From Psychrobacillus sp042945595 (GTDB taxonomy: Bacteria > Bacillota > Bacilli > Bacillales_A > Planococcaceae), in assembly GCF_042945595.1 (NCBI RefSeq), contig NZ_CP168493.1:2666001-2730000 (forward strand): DNA of 64,000 nt, read 5' to 3'. The first letter of the stretch is position 1. Every line of letters begins with the position of its first letter. A program made the translations under genes and the position numbers. Positions 25,490-33,434 of this stretch are shown piece after piece. The notes under the pieces were generated by a model. It ran no database searches, was not told the origin of the DNA, and was given only the letters and a program-made list of their open reading frames with translations.

Positions 25490-25618
25490 TTACAGTCTTT
25501 TTTTGCCTGATCCATTGCAACAACTGCAAGTTTCAGATCCCCCTAATCTTAGTTGAAAATAACCTTTCCCTTTACAATATGGACAATGATTTGGATTTAT
25601 TTCCTTTTTAAATCTCAC
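25490..25618 (-). CDS. yuiA: Small DnaJ-type zinc-finger protein YuiA
   Basis: A 42-residue product not caught by length-based gene calling. It starts with GTG at 25618, with GGAGGGG eight bases upstream. The sequence holds two CxxCxGxG-type knuckles, CPYCKGKGYF and CSCCNGSGKKRL (C12, C15, C31, C34), the pattern of the DnaJ cysteine-rich domain that binds zinc. It is probably cotranscribed with yuiB 144 bases downstream. It matches the position and type of B. subtilis YuiA; its role is unknown. Confidence 0.75.
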   Translation of the reverse strand: MRFKKEINPNHCPYCKGKGYFQLRLGGSETCSCCNGSGKKRL

Positions 25619-25681
25619 CCTATACCCCTCCTTATATTTTTAATATTCAGATAATATATCATATAATTTATTTTTTGTAAA

Positions 25682-25716
25682 TAAAAAACACAAAAATATA
25701 TTTTTTGTGTTTTTTC
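25682..25716. terminator. AT-rich bidirectional terminator
   Basis: AAAAAACACAAAAA pairs with TTTTTTGTGTTTTTT around a TATA loop. It lies after the NUDIX gene stop (minus strand) and before yuiA. Confidence 0.65.
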
Positions 25717-25724
25717 AACAACTA

Positions 25725-26216
25725 TTAAAAAAAGAGCTTATAGCTAGTATAACCGAAAACAACCCCAGGATTAATGCCTTCTATTGTTTGAAAACCAACT
25801 GCTATTTTCTTCTGTGCCAGTTCCTGAATCATGACAGAGGCTTCTTCACTCAGTCTTAATACTTCTGGATGTATCCACTGTACTTCATATAATTCGGAAA
25901 GTTGTGCTTGTAGAATTGGGTCATTTTCTTTCGGTGTAAGTAAAAAAATTGCCATGTTATCACTGATTTTATTGTGAATAACTCCACTTCTAAAACCAAT
26001 CATTTTCTCCACTTTACACTCAACACCTGTTTCTTCCTTCACTTCTCTAAGTACTGCTTCATCTATAGTTTCCTCTTTGTTTACAAATCCTGCTGGAAAA
26101 GACCATCTTCCATGAAGACCACCATATCTCTTTTTAACAACAAGCCACTCTCCACGATGATTTACTACGAGCCCTGCTACTCCTAACCAAATACTCCCTC
26201 TATCTTCTCTAGCCAT
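25725..26216 (-). CDS. NUDIX hydrolase
   Basis: The 163-residue protein has a complete NUDIX box (G-x5-E-x7-R-E-V-x-E-E-x-G-V: GFVNKEETIDEAVLREVKEETG, about residues 43-65), which binds Mg2+ and hydrolyses nucleoside diphosphate-linked substrates. The preceding GRWSFPAGF is typical. The substrate cannot be told. It is a single gene between hairpin terminators. Confidence 0.92.
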   Translation of the reverse strand: MAREDRGSIWLGVAGLVVNHRGEWLVVKKRYGGLHGRWSFPAGFVNKEETIDEAVLREVKEETGVECKVEKMIGFRSGVIHNKISDNMAIFLLTPKENDPILQAQLSELYEVQWIHPEVLRLSEEASVMIQELAQKKIAVGFQTIEGINPGVVFGYTSYKLFF

Positions 26217-26229
26217 ATAAATAACCCCT

Positions 26230-26275
26230 TTAAAAAAGCTCTCACTGTAAATATTTATACAGTGAGAGCTTAAAG
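26230..26275 (-). terminator. Terminator of yumB
   Basis: A 14-bp perfect stem AAGCTCTCACTGTA (26236-26249) with its complement (26258-26271), followed on the minus strand by TTTT. Confidence 0.88.
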
Positions 26276-26288
26276 TAATTAATATAAA

Positions 26289-27500
26289 TTATAAAGAGAA
26301 TTTACCTTTTTTCAACAATAGTGGAACTCCACCGATCATGTAAAGCGCACGGTTATCGATAACTTTTTTCATGATAGATGCTTTCGTTCCAGTAATTTTT
26401 CTACCCATTACATCACCAATAGCATCGTGTTCTCCAAGTGAACATACTGTCCCTTTTAGAGCAGGAACGAATTCTTCTGTTGCATTCCCTTTCATTAAAG
26501 CAACAATATTTTTTGCAATAGTTACTGCTTGTTGCATTGCAATTTGTGCAGTTGGGGGATACGGACGGTTAACTTCTTCATTGATCATAAGTGCACAGTC
26601 ACCAACGATGAATACATCTGGGAACCCAGGAGCACGCATATCTTTTTCTACTTTAACGCGAGCACGCATGTTTTCAATACCTGACGATTCAATTAGACGA
26701 TTTCCACGAACTCCAGCTGCCCAAACAACTGTACCAGCTTTGATAAATTCGAATTCATCTTCGCCTTTTTTAATATTAACACCTTCTGGAGTTGCTTCCA
26801 CTACAGGTGTACCGATAGAGAATTCAATTCCTTTAGCCTCTAATTGTCTTACAGCATATTCTACTAATGCTGGATCAAAACCAGGAAGTACCATTGGAGC
26901 AGCTTCAACACAAACTACGCGAACTTTTTCTTTTGGTACATCATATTCTTTGCAAAGTTCAGGAATTCGATTTCCTAATTCACCTAAGAATTCAATACCT
27001 GAGAATCCAGCTCCACCTACAACAATTGTTAAGCGTGCATCATCACGAACTTCTTCTGTTGACCATGTTGCAAATTGATATTCAATATGATCACGAATTT
27101 GACGAGCTGCATTCACGTTAGCAATAGAAAGTGCATATTTGTCTAAACCAGTAATTCCGAATGTTTCTCCTTCAAAGCCTAAACCAATTACTAAGTAGTC
27201 ATATGTAAATTCACCAGCACTAGTTGCAATTTTTTTGGTATTAACATCAATTGCCTCAACTGCTGCTTTCACAAATTTTACTTTGCTAGAATTTATAACA
27301 TCTTTTACATCGTAACGAACTTGGTCAGGACGTAACGTACCAGCAGAAGCTTCATGCAACCAAGTAGATTCATAATGGTAATCATTTTTGTTTACTAGAA
27401 TAATATCTGCATCATCTGCACCTACTATCTTTTGAAGGTTAACTACTGTAGTTAATCCACCATATCCTGCGCCTAATACTAGAATTGTCGGTCTTTTCAC
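26289..27500 (-). CDS. yumB: Type II NADH dehydrogenase YumB
   Basis: FAD-dependent NDH-2 of 403 residues that passes electrons from NADH to menaquinone without pumping protons. Motifs: N-terminal Rossmann RPTILVLGAGYGGLT; NAD-binding LTIVVGGAGFSGIEFLGEL; DVFIVGDCAL near the C-terminus; PTAQIAMQQA. The ORF opens farther upstream (27587), but GTG at 27500 is chosen because AAGGTGGT lies upstream and MKRPTILVLGAG is the natural start; the length then matches B. subtilis YumB. A consensus-like promoter lies about 110 bases upstream. Confidence 0.93.
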   Translation of the reverse strand: MKRPTILVLGAGYGGLTTVVNLQKIVGADDADIILVNKNDYHYESTWLHEASAGTLRPDQVRYDVKDVINSSKVKFVKAAVEAIDVNTKKIATSAGEFTYDYLVIGLGFEGETFGITGLDKYALSIANVNAARQIRDHIEYQFATWSTEEVRDDARLTIVVGGAGFSGIEFLGELGNRIPELCKEYDVPKEKVRVVCVEAAPMVLPGFDPALVEYAVRQLEAKGIEFSIGTPVVEATPEGVNIKKGEDEFEFIKAGTVVWAAGVRGNRLIESSGIENMRARVKVEKDMRAPGFPDVFIVGDCALMINEEVNRPYPPTAQIAMQQAVTIAKNIVALMKGNATEEFVPALKGTVCSLGEHDAIGDVMGRKITGTKASIMKKVIDNRALYMIGGVPLLLKKGKFSL

Positions 27501-27608
27501 GAAGATCGCAACCACCTTTAATATATTTTTTAGAAGACCCCTATAATTAATATTCACCATGTAGGGCTCGTTCTTTGCCATGTTCACGACAAAAAACCCT
27601 TAATGCCT

Positions 27609-27637
27609 ATATTAGACCTTTTATCACATGATTTCAA
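27609..27637 (-). promoter_or_regulatory. Sigma-A promoter of yumB
   Basis: TTGAAA (27632-27637), 17-base spacer, TAATAT (27609-27614), read on the minus strand. It predicts a leader of about 100 bases. The promoter lies about 80 bases from the stranded yutM tail. Confidence 0.7.
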
Positions 27638-27713
27638 CACATAGTTACAGGTATTATTAAGGTTTGAATTTACTGATAACTCCAAATGAAATACTTATTA
27701 TAACTACGAAAGA

Positions 27714-27806
27714 TTAACAGCTCTCTGGTGTACCTTCTTTTTTAGCTGTTTTAAACGAAGAACCACATCCGCAAGAAGCGATTGCGTTGGGATTTTCGAT
27801 GGTAAA
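27714..27806 (-). pseudogene. yutM: Stranded native 3' end of yutM
   Basis: Read on the minus strand it encodes FTIENPNAIASCGCG followed by SSFKTAKKEGTPESC and a stop. This is identical to the C-terminus of the intact yutM at 40516 except K for R, with several wobble-base differences. It has no start codon. It is the original chromosomal end of yutM, cut off by the element now lying between 27784 and 40608. Confidence 0.88.
27784..27806. repeat. attL core of the yutM-integrated element
   Basis: A 23-base sequence beginning GCGTTGGGATTTTCGATGG is identical to 40586-40608. The flanking base to the left differs (T against A) and the right flanks diverge at once, so crossover lies within this core. 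Confidence 0.85.
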
Positions 27807-27867
27807 TTAGAAATCCCTAAGATGCTGTTAAGGAATGTTGTTATATCAAGGTTTATTGTTGATTTGT

Positions 27868-27884
27868 AGGGTTATGAATTGCAG
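27868..27884 (-). repeat. Candidate integrase arm-type site near attL
   Basis: GGGTTATGAATTGCAG is the reverse complement (one mismatch) of the GCTGTAATTCATAACCC motif found twice between the integrase start and attR. It lies about 63 bases inside the element from the core. Confidence 0.6.
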
Positions 27885-28070
27885 ACTGAATTGTTAATCA
27901 CAAGTGTTCAAGATTGTTAATGTCGCTAATTCAATTTTATCCAAAGTTCGTAGTAATTACAACTTTTTGACTATAAAACATTCCTTTGAAATTAAAACAT
28001 TTCGTTGAAAATGATATAAATTTCAACTTATTGATTTGTTGAAAACTCCTTAGTAACTCCAAATATATAA

Positions 28071-28157
28071 AATATCTTTTTAACTGATGACACGGTTCAG
28101 CGAACATCATCAAAGAACATAGTTAATTTTGAACATAAAGTATTTATCTCTATATAG
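28071..28157 (+). pseudogene. Remnant C-terminus of a small element-borne protein
   Basis: The + strand frame reads NIFLTDDTVQRTSSKNIVNF, then EHKVFISI and a stop. It matches the end of the ORF at 32142-32387 (VLTCGTVHRTLHKDIVRFEN, then KIYISI, stop). A stop codon lies just upstream, so only the tail survives here. Confidence 0.5.
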
Positions 28158-28296
28158 CTATTTCCCCACTACTTGTGGGGTAATTAAATTGAAGTAACTT
28201 GTGGGAGCGGGGGAGTTACTACATTTTTAAATATACTAAAAAAAGCAATTGGTTAAAAATACCCCTATATAAACAAATAAGACACTCTATGAGTGC

Positions 28297-28854
28297 CTAA
28301 AACTTAGTTTCTTTACGTTTAGCCATAATTAATGTACTTTTACTAATCCCAGTTAATGCTTCAACTTCTTTATAAGACTGATTTTCTAACAATTTTAAAG
28401 CATGTTGTATTTGTTTTTTAGTGAATTTATTTGGTCTACCTTCTCTAAAACCTTCACGTTTTTTTGCTATGGCTTTACCTTCCTGTGTACGTTCAACAAT
28501 CATATCTCTTTCAAACTCTGCAAAAGCACACATGATATTAAAAACTAGTCTTCCTGTTGGCGTATTCTCTACCAATCCCATATTTAGAATATGTACTTTT
28601 ACACCTTTTTCAAATAATCCTTTAACCGTTTGAATACCATCTACTGTTGACCTTGCAAACCTATCTAATTTTGTTACCACTAATGTATCACCTTCTTGAA
28701 GCATTGAAAGTAACACTTGAAAATCTGGTCTATCTGCTTTTATTCCAGTAAACTTCTCACTATAAATCTTTTGACATCCTTCATTTTCTAATGCCTGTAT
28801 TTGAGTATCTAAATCCTGTCCAACTGTCGAAACCCTAGCATACCCATACTTCAT
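28297..28854 (-). CDS. Serine recombinase (resolvase/invertase type)
   Basis: The 185-residue protein has a resolvase catalytic domain at residues 1-135 (YARVSTVGQDLDTQ with the nucleophile serine at residue 9, then TLVVTKLDRFARS, EFERDMIVERTQEG). A C-terminal helix-turn-helix follows (YKEVEALTGISKSTLIMAKR). It catalyses site-specific strand exchange through a phosphoserine intermediate. The ATG at 28854 is chosen: AAGAGAGTG lies seven bases upstream and MKYGYARVST is the usual start. Repeats of TTATGACACTA upstream may be its sites. Confidence 0.9.
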   Translation of the reverse strand: MKYGYARVSTVGQDLDTQIQALENEGCQKIYSEKFTGIKADRPDFQVLLSMLQEGDTLVVTKLDRFARSTVDGIQTVKGLFEKGVKVHILNMGLVENTPTGRLVFNIMCAFAEFERDMIVERTQEGKAIAKKREGFREGRPNKFTKKQIQHALKLLENQSYKEVEALTGISKSTLIMAKRKETKF

Positions 28855-28890
28855 TTTAATCACTCTCTTTCTGTATAATTGCGCATTCAC

Positions 28891-29027
28891 TTATGACACT
28901 AAGTTAAGACGCCATTCTATACATCGACATTACTACTCTAACTTTACGGTATCAATACTTTTGAGTTATGACACTATCCTGACACAAAAAAAGCCGATAT
29001 GTTTATCGACTTCTGACACTACTGTTT
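28891..29027. repeat. Repeated TTATGACACTA motifs upstream of the serine recombinase
   Basis: TTATGACACTA occurs at 28891-28901 and 28966-28976, and the related TTCTGACACTACTGTTT at 29011-29027. A 15/17 match to the last, TTTTGACACCACTGTTT, lies at 29528-29544 beyond the next gene. They are candidate recombination (res-like) subsites or operators. Confidence 0.45.
28986..29013 (-). terminator. Weak terminator
   Basis: On the minus strand AGTCGATA, loop AACA, TATCGGCT, then TTTTTT. It lies after the two small genes at 29038 and 29191 and before the recombinase gene. Confidence 0.55.
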
Positions 29028-29037
29028 AAACAAGTAT

Positions 29038-29157
29038 TTAATCTCCAAATATGTAATGTAGTGGAAATTTAAACAGATTCAAAAGGAAAAAACCTCCTAT
29101 AATTAAAAGGAGTACAAACCCTATTAATAGTCTAATCTTATCAATAATTTTTTTAAT
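29038..29157 (-). CDS. Possible 39-residue single-pass membrane peptide with a non-ATG start
   Basis: After GAGGAG, a minus-strand frame reads IKKIIDKIRLLIGFVLLLII then GGFFLLNLFKFPLHYIFGD and a stop: a basic start, one membrane helix and a short tail. No ATG, GTG or TTG precedes the helix; an ATT nine bases after the ribosome binding site is the only well-placed candidate. It begins about 34 bases after the upstream gene's stop and could be cotranscribed. The composition looks coding, but the start makes it doubtful. Confidence 0.3.
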   Translation of the reverse strand: MKKIIDKIRLLIGFVLLLIIGGFFLLNLFKFPLHYIFGD

Positions 29158-29190
29158 TATTTTAATCTCCTCTTTTTCTTATACCAATTA

Positions 29191-29463
29191 TTAAACTTGG
29201 CGAAATAAAAATATAATTTCTTCTTGATAACCTTTAGTAATTCCGTAGCTATACAAATCATCGAATGTTCCTGAAAGAATAAGAAATTTATGTTCTTCTG
29301 AATTTCCAGGGTATCTCGTACTAATTTTTTCATTTTCCTTTACAAACTTGTTATAAGATTTATATAAATCTTCCAATATAGCTTTTTCATTTTTATCTTT
29401 TGTAGAACGATAATATCTGTATGCCATCGTTGGTGCACCACTTAATTTTAAAAAACCAAACAT
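29191..29463 (-). CDS. Small element-borne protein of unknown function
   Basis: A 90-residue soluble, charged protein (RSTKDKNEKAILEDLYKSYN; then KFVKENEKISTRYPGNSEEH) ending in EEIIFLFRQV. No domain recognised. The ORF has an in-frame ATG at 29469, but GGGGG touches it; the ATG at 29463 has the same purine run six bases upstream. It lies between the serine recombinase and the IS3 insertion, all within the integrated element. Confidence 0.55.
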   Translation of the reverse strand: MFGFLKLSGAPTMAYRYYRSTKDKNEKAILEDLYKSYNKFVKENEKISTRYPGNSEEHKFLILSGTFDDLYSYGITKGYQEEIIFLFRQV

Positions 29464-29692
29464 AAACATCCCCCTAACGCCAATTTATTTCGAATATGCC
29501 ATCTTTAGTATAGACATAACTCTTAAGTTTTGACACCACTGTTTCCTTTTTAAAAAATAAAAACAGCCACTTTAGTATAATGAACTGAACCCCGAATAGT
29601 GGACACTTTAAAAAAAGTGACCCTATTCGGGGTTTTTCTGTTTAAAAACCCGTTATACTAGAAAATAACAACTTGGAACGGGAGATTTTTTA

Positions 29693-30142
29693 ATGAGTAA
29701 AATACTTTTCAATGAACATCAAAGAAGACAACTAGAATCAAACCCAAATATCGTATCCGTATCAGATCGCGCCATTCAATATAAATCTGAATTTAAAATT
29801 CGTGCCGTTCAAGAAAATTTGGCTGGTAAAGGACCTTCTCAAATCTTTATCGAAAATGGATTTGATTTAGAAACTATTGGAGTCAAAAAAGCCAAATGGT
29901 CATTAAGCCGATGGAGAAATACGTATAACACCTACGGTGAACAAGGCTTTTTAGAAGAACGTCGCGGAAAAGGTAGCACAGGTCGCCCTTCTACAAAGGA
30001 TGTATCAGCTGAGAAAAAATTAGAAAAGGCAGAAGCACGTATTAAGTATTTAGAAGCTGAATTAGAATTACTAAAAAAGCTAGAGGAACTCGAGAGGCAG
30101 GCGAAGAAACAGTTCTGGCACCCCATGAAAAATACGCAGTGA
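29693..30142 (+). CDS. IS3-family transposase OrfA
   Basis: The 149-residue product binds the IS ends through helix-turn-helix segments (FKIRAVQENLAGKGPSQIFIE; KWSLSRWRNTYNTYG). A leucine-zipper-like coiled coil follows (KLEKAEARIKYLEAELELLK) and mediates multimerisation. The zero frame ends at 30142; a slippery A-AAA-AAG at 30073-30079 allows a -1 shift into the orfB frame, giving the active OrfAB fusion. It has a GGGAGA ribosome binding site before the ATG. Confidence 0.92.
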   Translation: MSKILFNEHQRRQLESNPNIVSVSDRAIQYKSEFKIRAVQENLAGKGPSQIFIENGFDLETIGVKKAKWSLSRWRNTYNTYGEQGFLEERRGKGSTGRPSTKDVSAEKKLEKAEARIKYLEAELELLKKLEELERQAKKQFWHPMKNTQ

Positions 30143-31020
30143 TCAACGAAGTCATTCGAAAATATCAACTAAAGAACATGACACGTTATCTTTGTGAATT
30201 AACTGATGTGAGTCGAAGTGGCTACTACGCCTGGCTTCAAAATTCAGAGAAGCATTCGATTCGTGAAGAACAAGACTATCAAGACTATGTATTATTAAAA
30301 TGCATTTACGATGCTTTTAAAGGGAAAATTGGTTATCGAGGACTTTACATGGCATCAGAAGAATTATTAGTGACACCAATGAATCACAAAAAGATTCTTC
30401 GCCTAATGAGGAAGTTTAATTTCTTTGCGAAAGTACGTCGTGCGAATCCATATAAACATATTGCGAAAGCGACGCAAGCGCACCGTATGGTCCCTAATCA
30501 CTTAAATCGAGCATTTGATCAAGATGAACCGGGCAAAGTATTTTTAACAGATATCACTTATTTACAATACCGTAATAGTCAAACGGCGTACTTATCTTGC
30601 GTAAAAGATGTTGCAACACGTGAAATCGTCGCCTATGAACTATCGACAAGCTTAAAAATGAGAATTGTTTATCGGACATTAGAAAAATTAGAAGAAGCAT
30701 TAGAAGGAAACCTTCATCCAGAAGTCATGATTCATTCCGATCAAGGTGTCCATTACACGCACCCGGAGTATCAAAAACGTGTAAAGAAAATGGGTTTACT
30801 TCAATCTATGTCACGGAGAGGAAACTGCTTAGATAACGCCCCAATGGAATCTTTCTTTGGGCATTTTAAAGATGAAGTGGATTATCAGGAAGCGCACAAC
30901 TTATTTGAATTAAAGCAAATGGTAGATGAGTACATGGAGCATTACAATACAACACGCAAACAATGGAATTTAAAAAAGATGACTCCGGCTCAATACCGAA
31001 GTCATCTAATCGCCGCCTAG
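30139..31020 (+). CDS. IS3-family transposase OrfB (DDE catalytic subunit)
   Basis: The RNase H-fold integrase core of 293 residues has a complete DDE triad: FLTDITYL, MIHSDQGVHYT and NAPMESFFGHFKDE. The N-terminal HTH_21 part reads VSRSGYYAWL. It can be read alone from GTG 30139, but its frame is open back to 30073, where -1 frameshifting from orfA would fuse the two. It appears intact, so the element may be active. Confidence 0.93.
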   Translation: MINEVIRKYQLKNMTRYLCELTDVSRSGYYAWLQNSEKHSIREEQDYQDYVLLKCIYDAFKGKIGYRGLYMASEELLVTPMNHKKILRLMRKFNFFAKVRRANPYKHIAKATQAHRMVPNHLNRAFDQDEPGKVFLTDITYLQYRNSQTAYLSCVKDVATREIVAYELSTSLKMRIVYRTLEKLEEALEGNLHPEVMIHSDQGVHYTHPEYQKRVKKMGLLQSMSRRGNCLDNAPMESFFGHFKDEVDYQEAHNLFELKQMVDEYMEHYNTTRKQWNLKKMTPAQYRSHLIAA

Positions 31021-31104
31021 ACTGCAAAGTCGTTTTTATTAATCTGTCCATTAATTAGGGCTCAGTTCACAATGACTGTCTGTTTATCTTTTTATTTAAT
31101 TTTA

Positions 31105-31872
31105 CTATTTGTAAATAGTACCAGACATCAAACCGACTGAAACTAAAGCTTCATTTATTGGTGTATTTCTAGTTGAATTATCCGAATAAAACGCATTTAA
31201 TGCATCGATGTAGTAATATTCACTTTCTTCTATTACAAATCCATTTTGGTCTAAGCTATATAAGGCATTGGAAATAGCATGAAACCTTTGATTATCCGTC
31301 AATTGTATCCAATCATGACCATTTTTATCTTTTATGTATGTTTCAGTATCTGAATTTGAAGTAGAACCTGTGTATTTGGCACTAGATTCAGCCCTAGATT
31401 CTTCAGCAGTTTTCCCTTTAAAAGTTCCATTGAAAACAACATTTTTATCATAATCATCAAGGAGAGTTTCATTATCTTGTAAGTCCTTTGTTTCAAAATG
31501 GTCACCTGTACTTGTAAGATAAAATGCTCGGTCGTAAACGGAATACGTGGTGTAGTCTTTATCATGAAAGCGTACATAAAGTTCATCAAAACGATTGACA
31601 TATCCAAAGACTTCACCGTAAGTTTTTTCGTATGTGTCAAAAAATTCTTTAAGGAAGAGGTATTGCTCGCTTACTTTTAGTTCGGCAAATTCTTCTGCCA
31701 TTGTGATATTTAATGTTGATTTACGGTCATCCCCATCTTCATATTGGTCAATGTATTCTATTGAATCCAAGTAGGCATTCCGTTCCTCTACGGTAGGAGG
31801 TTCTTTTTCTTGGCTACAGCCTACTAATAATAATAAAATGATAAAGTATACCGATAAATTTAATTTCTTCAT
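31105..31872 (-). CDS. Element-borne lipoprotein of unknown function
   Basis: The 255-residue protein has a lipoprotein signal ending in LLLLVGC (Cys 19), followed by a short linker and an acidic extracellular domain with many Asp, Glu and Tyr residues. No family recognised. A short inverted repeat (ACTATTTGTAAATAGT) near its end may aid termination. It lies between the IS and the next unknown gene of the integrated element. Confidence 0.7.
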   Translation of the reverse strand: MKKLNLSVYFIILLLLVGCSQEKEPPTVEERNAYLDSIEYIDQYEDGDDRKSTLNITMAEEFAELKVSEQYLFLKEFFDTYEKTYGEVFGYVNRFDELYVRFHDKDYTTYSVYDRAFYLTSTGDHFETKDLQDNETLLDDYDKNVVFNGTFKGKTAEESRAESSAKYTGSTSNSDTETYIKDKNGHDWIQLTDNQRFHAISNALYSLDQNGFVIEESEYYYIDALNAFYSDNSTRNTPINEALVSVGLMSGTIYK

Positions 31873-32141
31873 TATAACTTCTCCCTATTTAAGATATTAT
31901 TTTTTTCTTTTGATTATCAAACTCTTCTTGCATAATAATTTCTTCTTTTAAACTTCTTTTTCAGTTTATTATTTCTTGTAAAATTTCTCCTAAATTATTT
32001 ATAACATAGTTTCCCATTACAAACTATTATGATTTTTCTTGCAAAACATTCATACGTAAAATCATGTCTATAGACAAGTTTTAATTAATAATCACACGCC
32101 TAGAAATAATTACCACGTTATGGCAGTATAATACTCAATTA

Positions 32142-32387
32142 TTGATAAATTTCTTTTTTATAATTGGAAAAAACCCCATATTAAAAATGAGGTTTTATCT
32201 ACCACAACAATACATTCTTAAATTAAGTGATATAGGAAAACAATCAAATGAAAGAAGCGTCAAAGACATTCAGCTGTACTTTGACGCTTCAAAAAATAAT
32301 AACTATGTGCTTACTTGTGGTACGGTTCACCGAACATTACATAAAGACATAGTAAGATTTGAGAACAAAATTTATATTTCGATTTAA
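32142..32387 (+). CDS. Possible small element-borne protein or gene remnant
   Basis: The 81-codon frame has no clear ribosome binding site and spans two hairpins (AAAACC..GGTTTT near 32169-32195; a 12-bp stem GAAGCGTCAAAG at 32254-32265 with 32279-32290). Its last 30 residues (VLTCGTVHRTLHKDIVRFEN, KIYISI) recur, diverged, as the remnant at 28071-28157. The C-terminal part is therefore probably real coding sequence and the N-terminal part may be decayed. Confidence 0.35.
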   Translation: MINFFFIIGKNPILKMRFYLPQQYILKLSDIGKQSNERSVKDIQLYFDASKNNNYVLTCGTVHRTLHKDIVRFENKIYISI

Positions 32388-32390
32388 TAA

Positions 32391-32422
32391 AAATGACCAC
32401 TTCAAAATTGAAGTGGTCTTAT
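32391..32422. terminator. Terminator between convergent genes
   Basis: GACCACTTCA (32395-32404), loop AAAT, TGAAGTGGTC (32409-32418), flanked by A-rich and TTATT sequences. Confidence 0.75.
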
Positions 32423-32438
32423 TAACATCTAGTTTAAA

Positions 32439-33206
32439 CTATTGATAAACTGCTAGAACTTCTAATATTATAACATTTTCATCACTTTTGATATTTTGCA
32501 AGCCTTCAATTTCCTGTTCACCCATTTGTCTTCTAATCCCTCGACTTAGAGAAAATAAATCCTTCATAATATCGAATACAACAATAGGTTTATCAATTAC
32601 ATCTTTTCTAGATAGAACTTTTGCTATTATAGTTACTTCTTCATCCTCGAAATCTTCTAGATGCTCTACTTCATAACATAGATTATTTGAGGTTAACTTT
32701 GCAAACCCTACTCTATTTCCAAAATTGTTGCATTCAAGAAAGGCTGGAATTTTTGTGCTTTCTTTAGCGAAAACACTGTTGAATATTTCTTCTTCTTGGG
32801 CATTTTGTAGATTCATACTTGAAGCTAACATTGGTTTAAATTTGTTAATTAAATCCATCATATCAAATTCTGATGGAATCTTAAAGACTCCCTCGAAACG
32901 AATAATAGATGTTCTCGGTATTGTTTCACAGTCACATTCATTCTCTAAAAAATCGAAATAATTATCTTTACTTTTACTTTCGAGTAACTCTTCGAATTCA
33001 TTACAATCAAGTATTAAGTTATCTAATATTTCTCCTTCCATTTCATTGCTTCCATTTATTCCTCCAGAAAGGATTGGTACTTTAGCACTTAGAGATTTAA
33101 CTGAGCTTACTTTAACATTTTTTATGGCTACATGTTTTTTACCTTCTAGTACAGCTCCATATTCTGCTACTTTGTTTGAATCAAAATATATTAGATTTTT
33201 GAACAA
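32439..33206 (-). CDS. Element-borne protein of unknown function (possible DUF6414 type)
   Basis: The 255-residue protein has no membrane segment. It begins MFKNLIYFDSNKVAEYGAVL, a start reminiscent of DUF6414-type proteins (a hydrophobic strand, then YxDS), and contains a patch of Asp/Glu and three cysteines near residues 90-95 (NECDCET). The assignment is tentative and no activity is implied. It is flanked by a lipoprotein gene and a serine recombinase gene in the integrated element. Confidence 0.5.
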   Translation of the reverse strand: MFKNLIYFDSNKVAEYGAVLEGKKHVAIKNVKVSSVKSLSAKVPILSGGINGSNEMEGEILDNLILDCNEFEELLESKSKDNYFDFLENECDCETIPRTSIIRFEGVFKIPSEFDMMDLINKFKPMLASSMNLQNAQEEEIFNSVFAKESTKIPAFLECNNFGNRVGFAKLTSNNLCYEVEHLEDFEDEEVTIIAKVLSRKDVIDKPIVVFDIMKDLFSLSRGIRRQMGEQEIEGLQNIKSDENVIILEVLAVYQ

Positions 33207-33434
33207 AACAAACTCCCCTTTTTAAACAACTTATTATTTAAGAAAAATTTATTCACATTTCATCACTAAGACTTACCTAATTATACCATCCAAATCTGGA
33301 TATATCGTTTGAATTAGAATACCGAGTTGAGGTGTGAGTGTGTTACCATCTCTCCCAAAAAATAAAAATATTAAAATACTGTAAACTACCCCCTACCTTC
33401 AAGAAAAAAGACACCCATCAAAGCTGATGAATGC

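Larger units (their letters stand above)
29581..31069 (+). mobile_element. IS3-family insertion sequence (IS150-like)
   Basis: About 1.49 kb with imperfect terminal inverted repeats: left end TGAACTGAACCCCGAATAG.. (29581-29605), right end the complement of TGAACTGAGCCCTAATTAA.. (31045-31069). It carries orfA and orfB with an A-AAA-AAG slippery site. No convincing target-site duplication was found in the flanks. It lies inside the yutM-integrated element and is therefore younger than that insertion, or was carried in with it. Confidence 0.88.

Noticed and set aside
26371..27078. A 235-codon + strand ORF
   Set aside because: It is antisense to the well-conserved yumB and has no known motif.
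27501..27587. A longer N-terminus for YumB
   Set aside because: The extension has no homology to NDH-2 starts, and GTG 27500 has a ribosome binding site and gives the family length.
29576..31074. A target-site duplication around the IS3-family element
   Set aside because: The flanks (..TATAA on the left, CAATG.. on the right) do not match over 3-5 bases.
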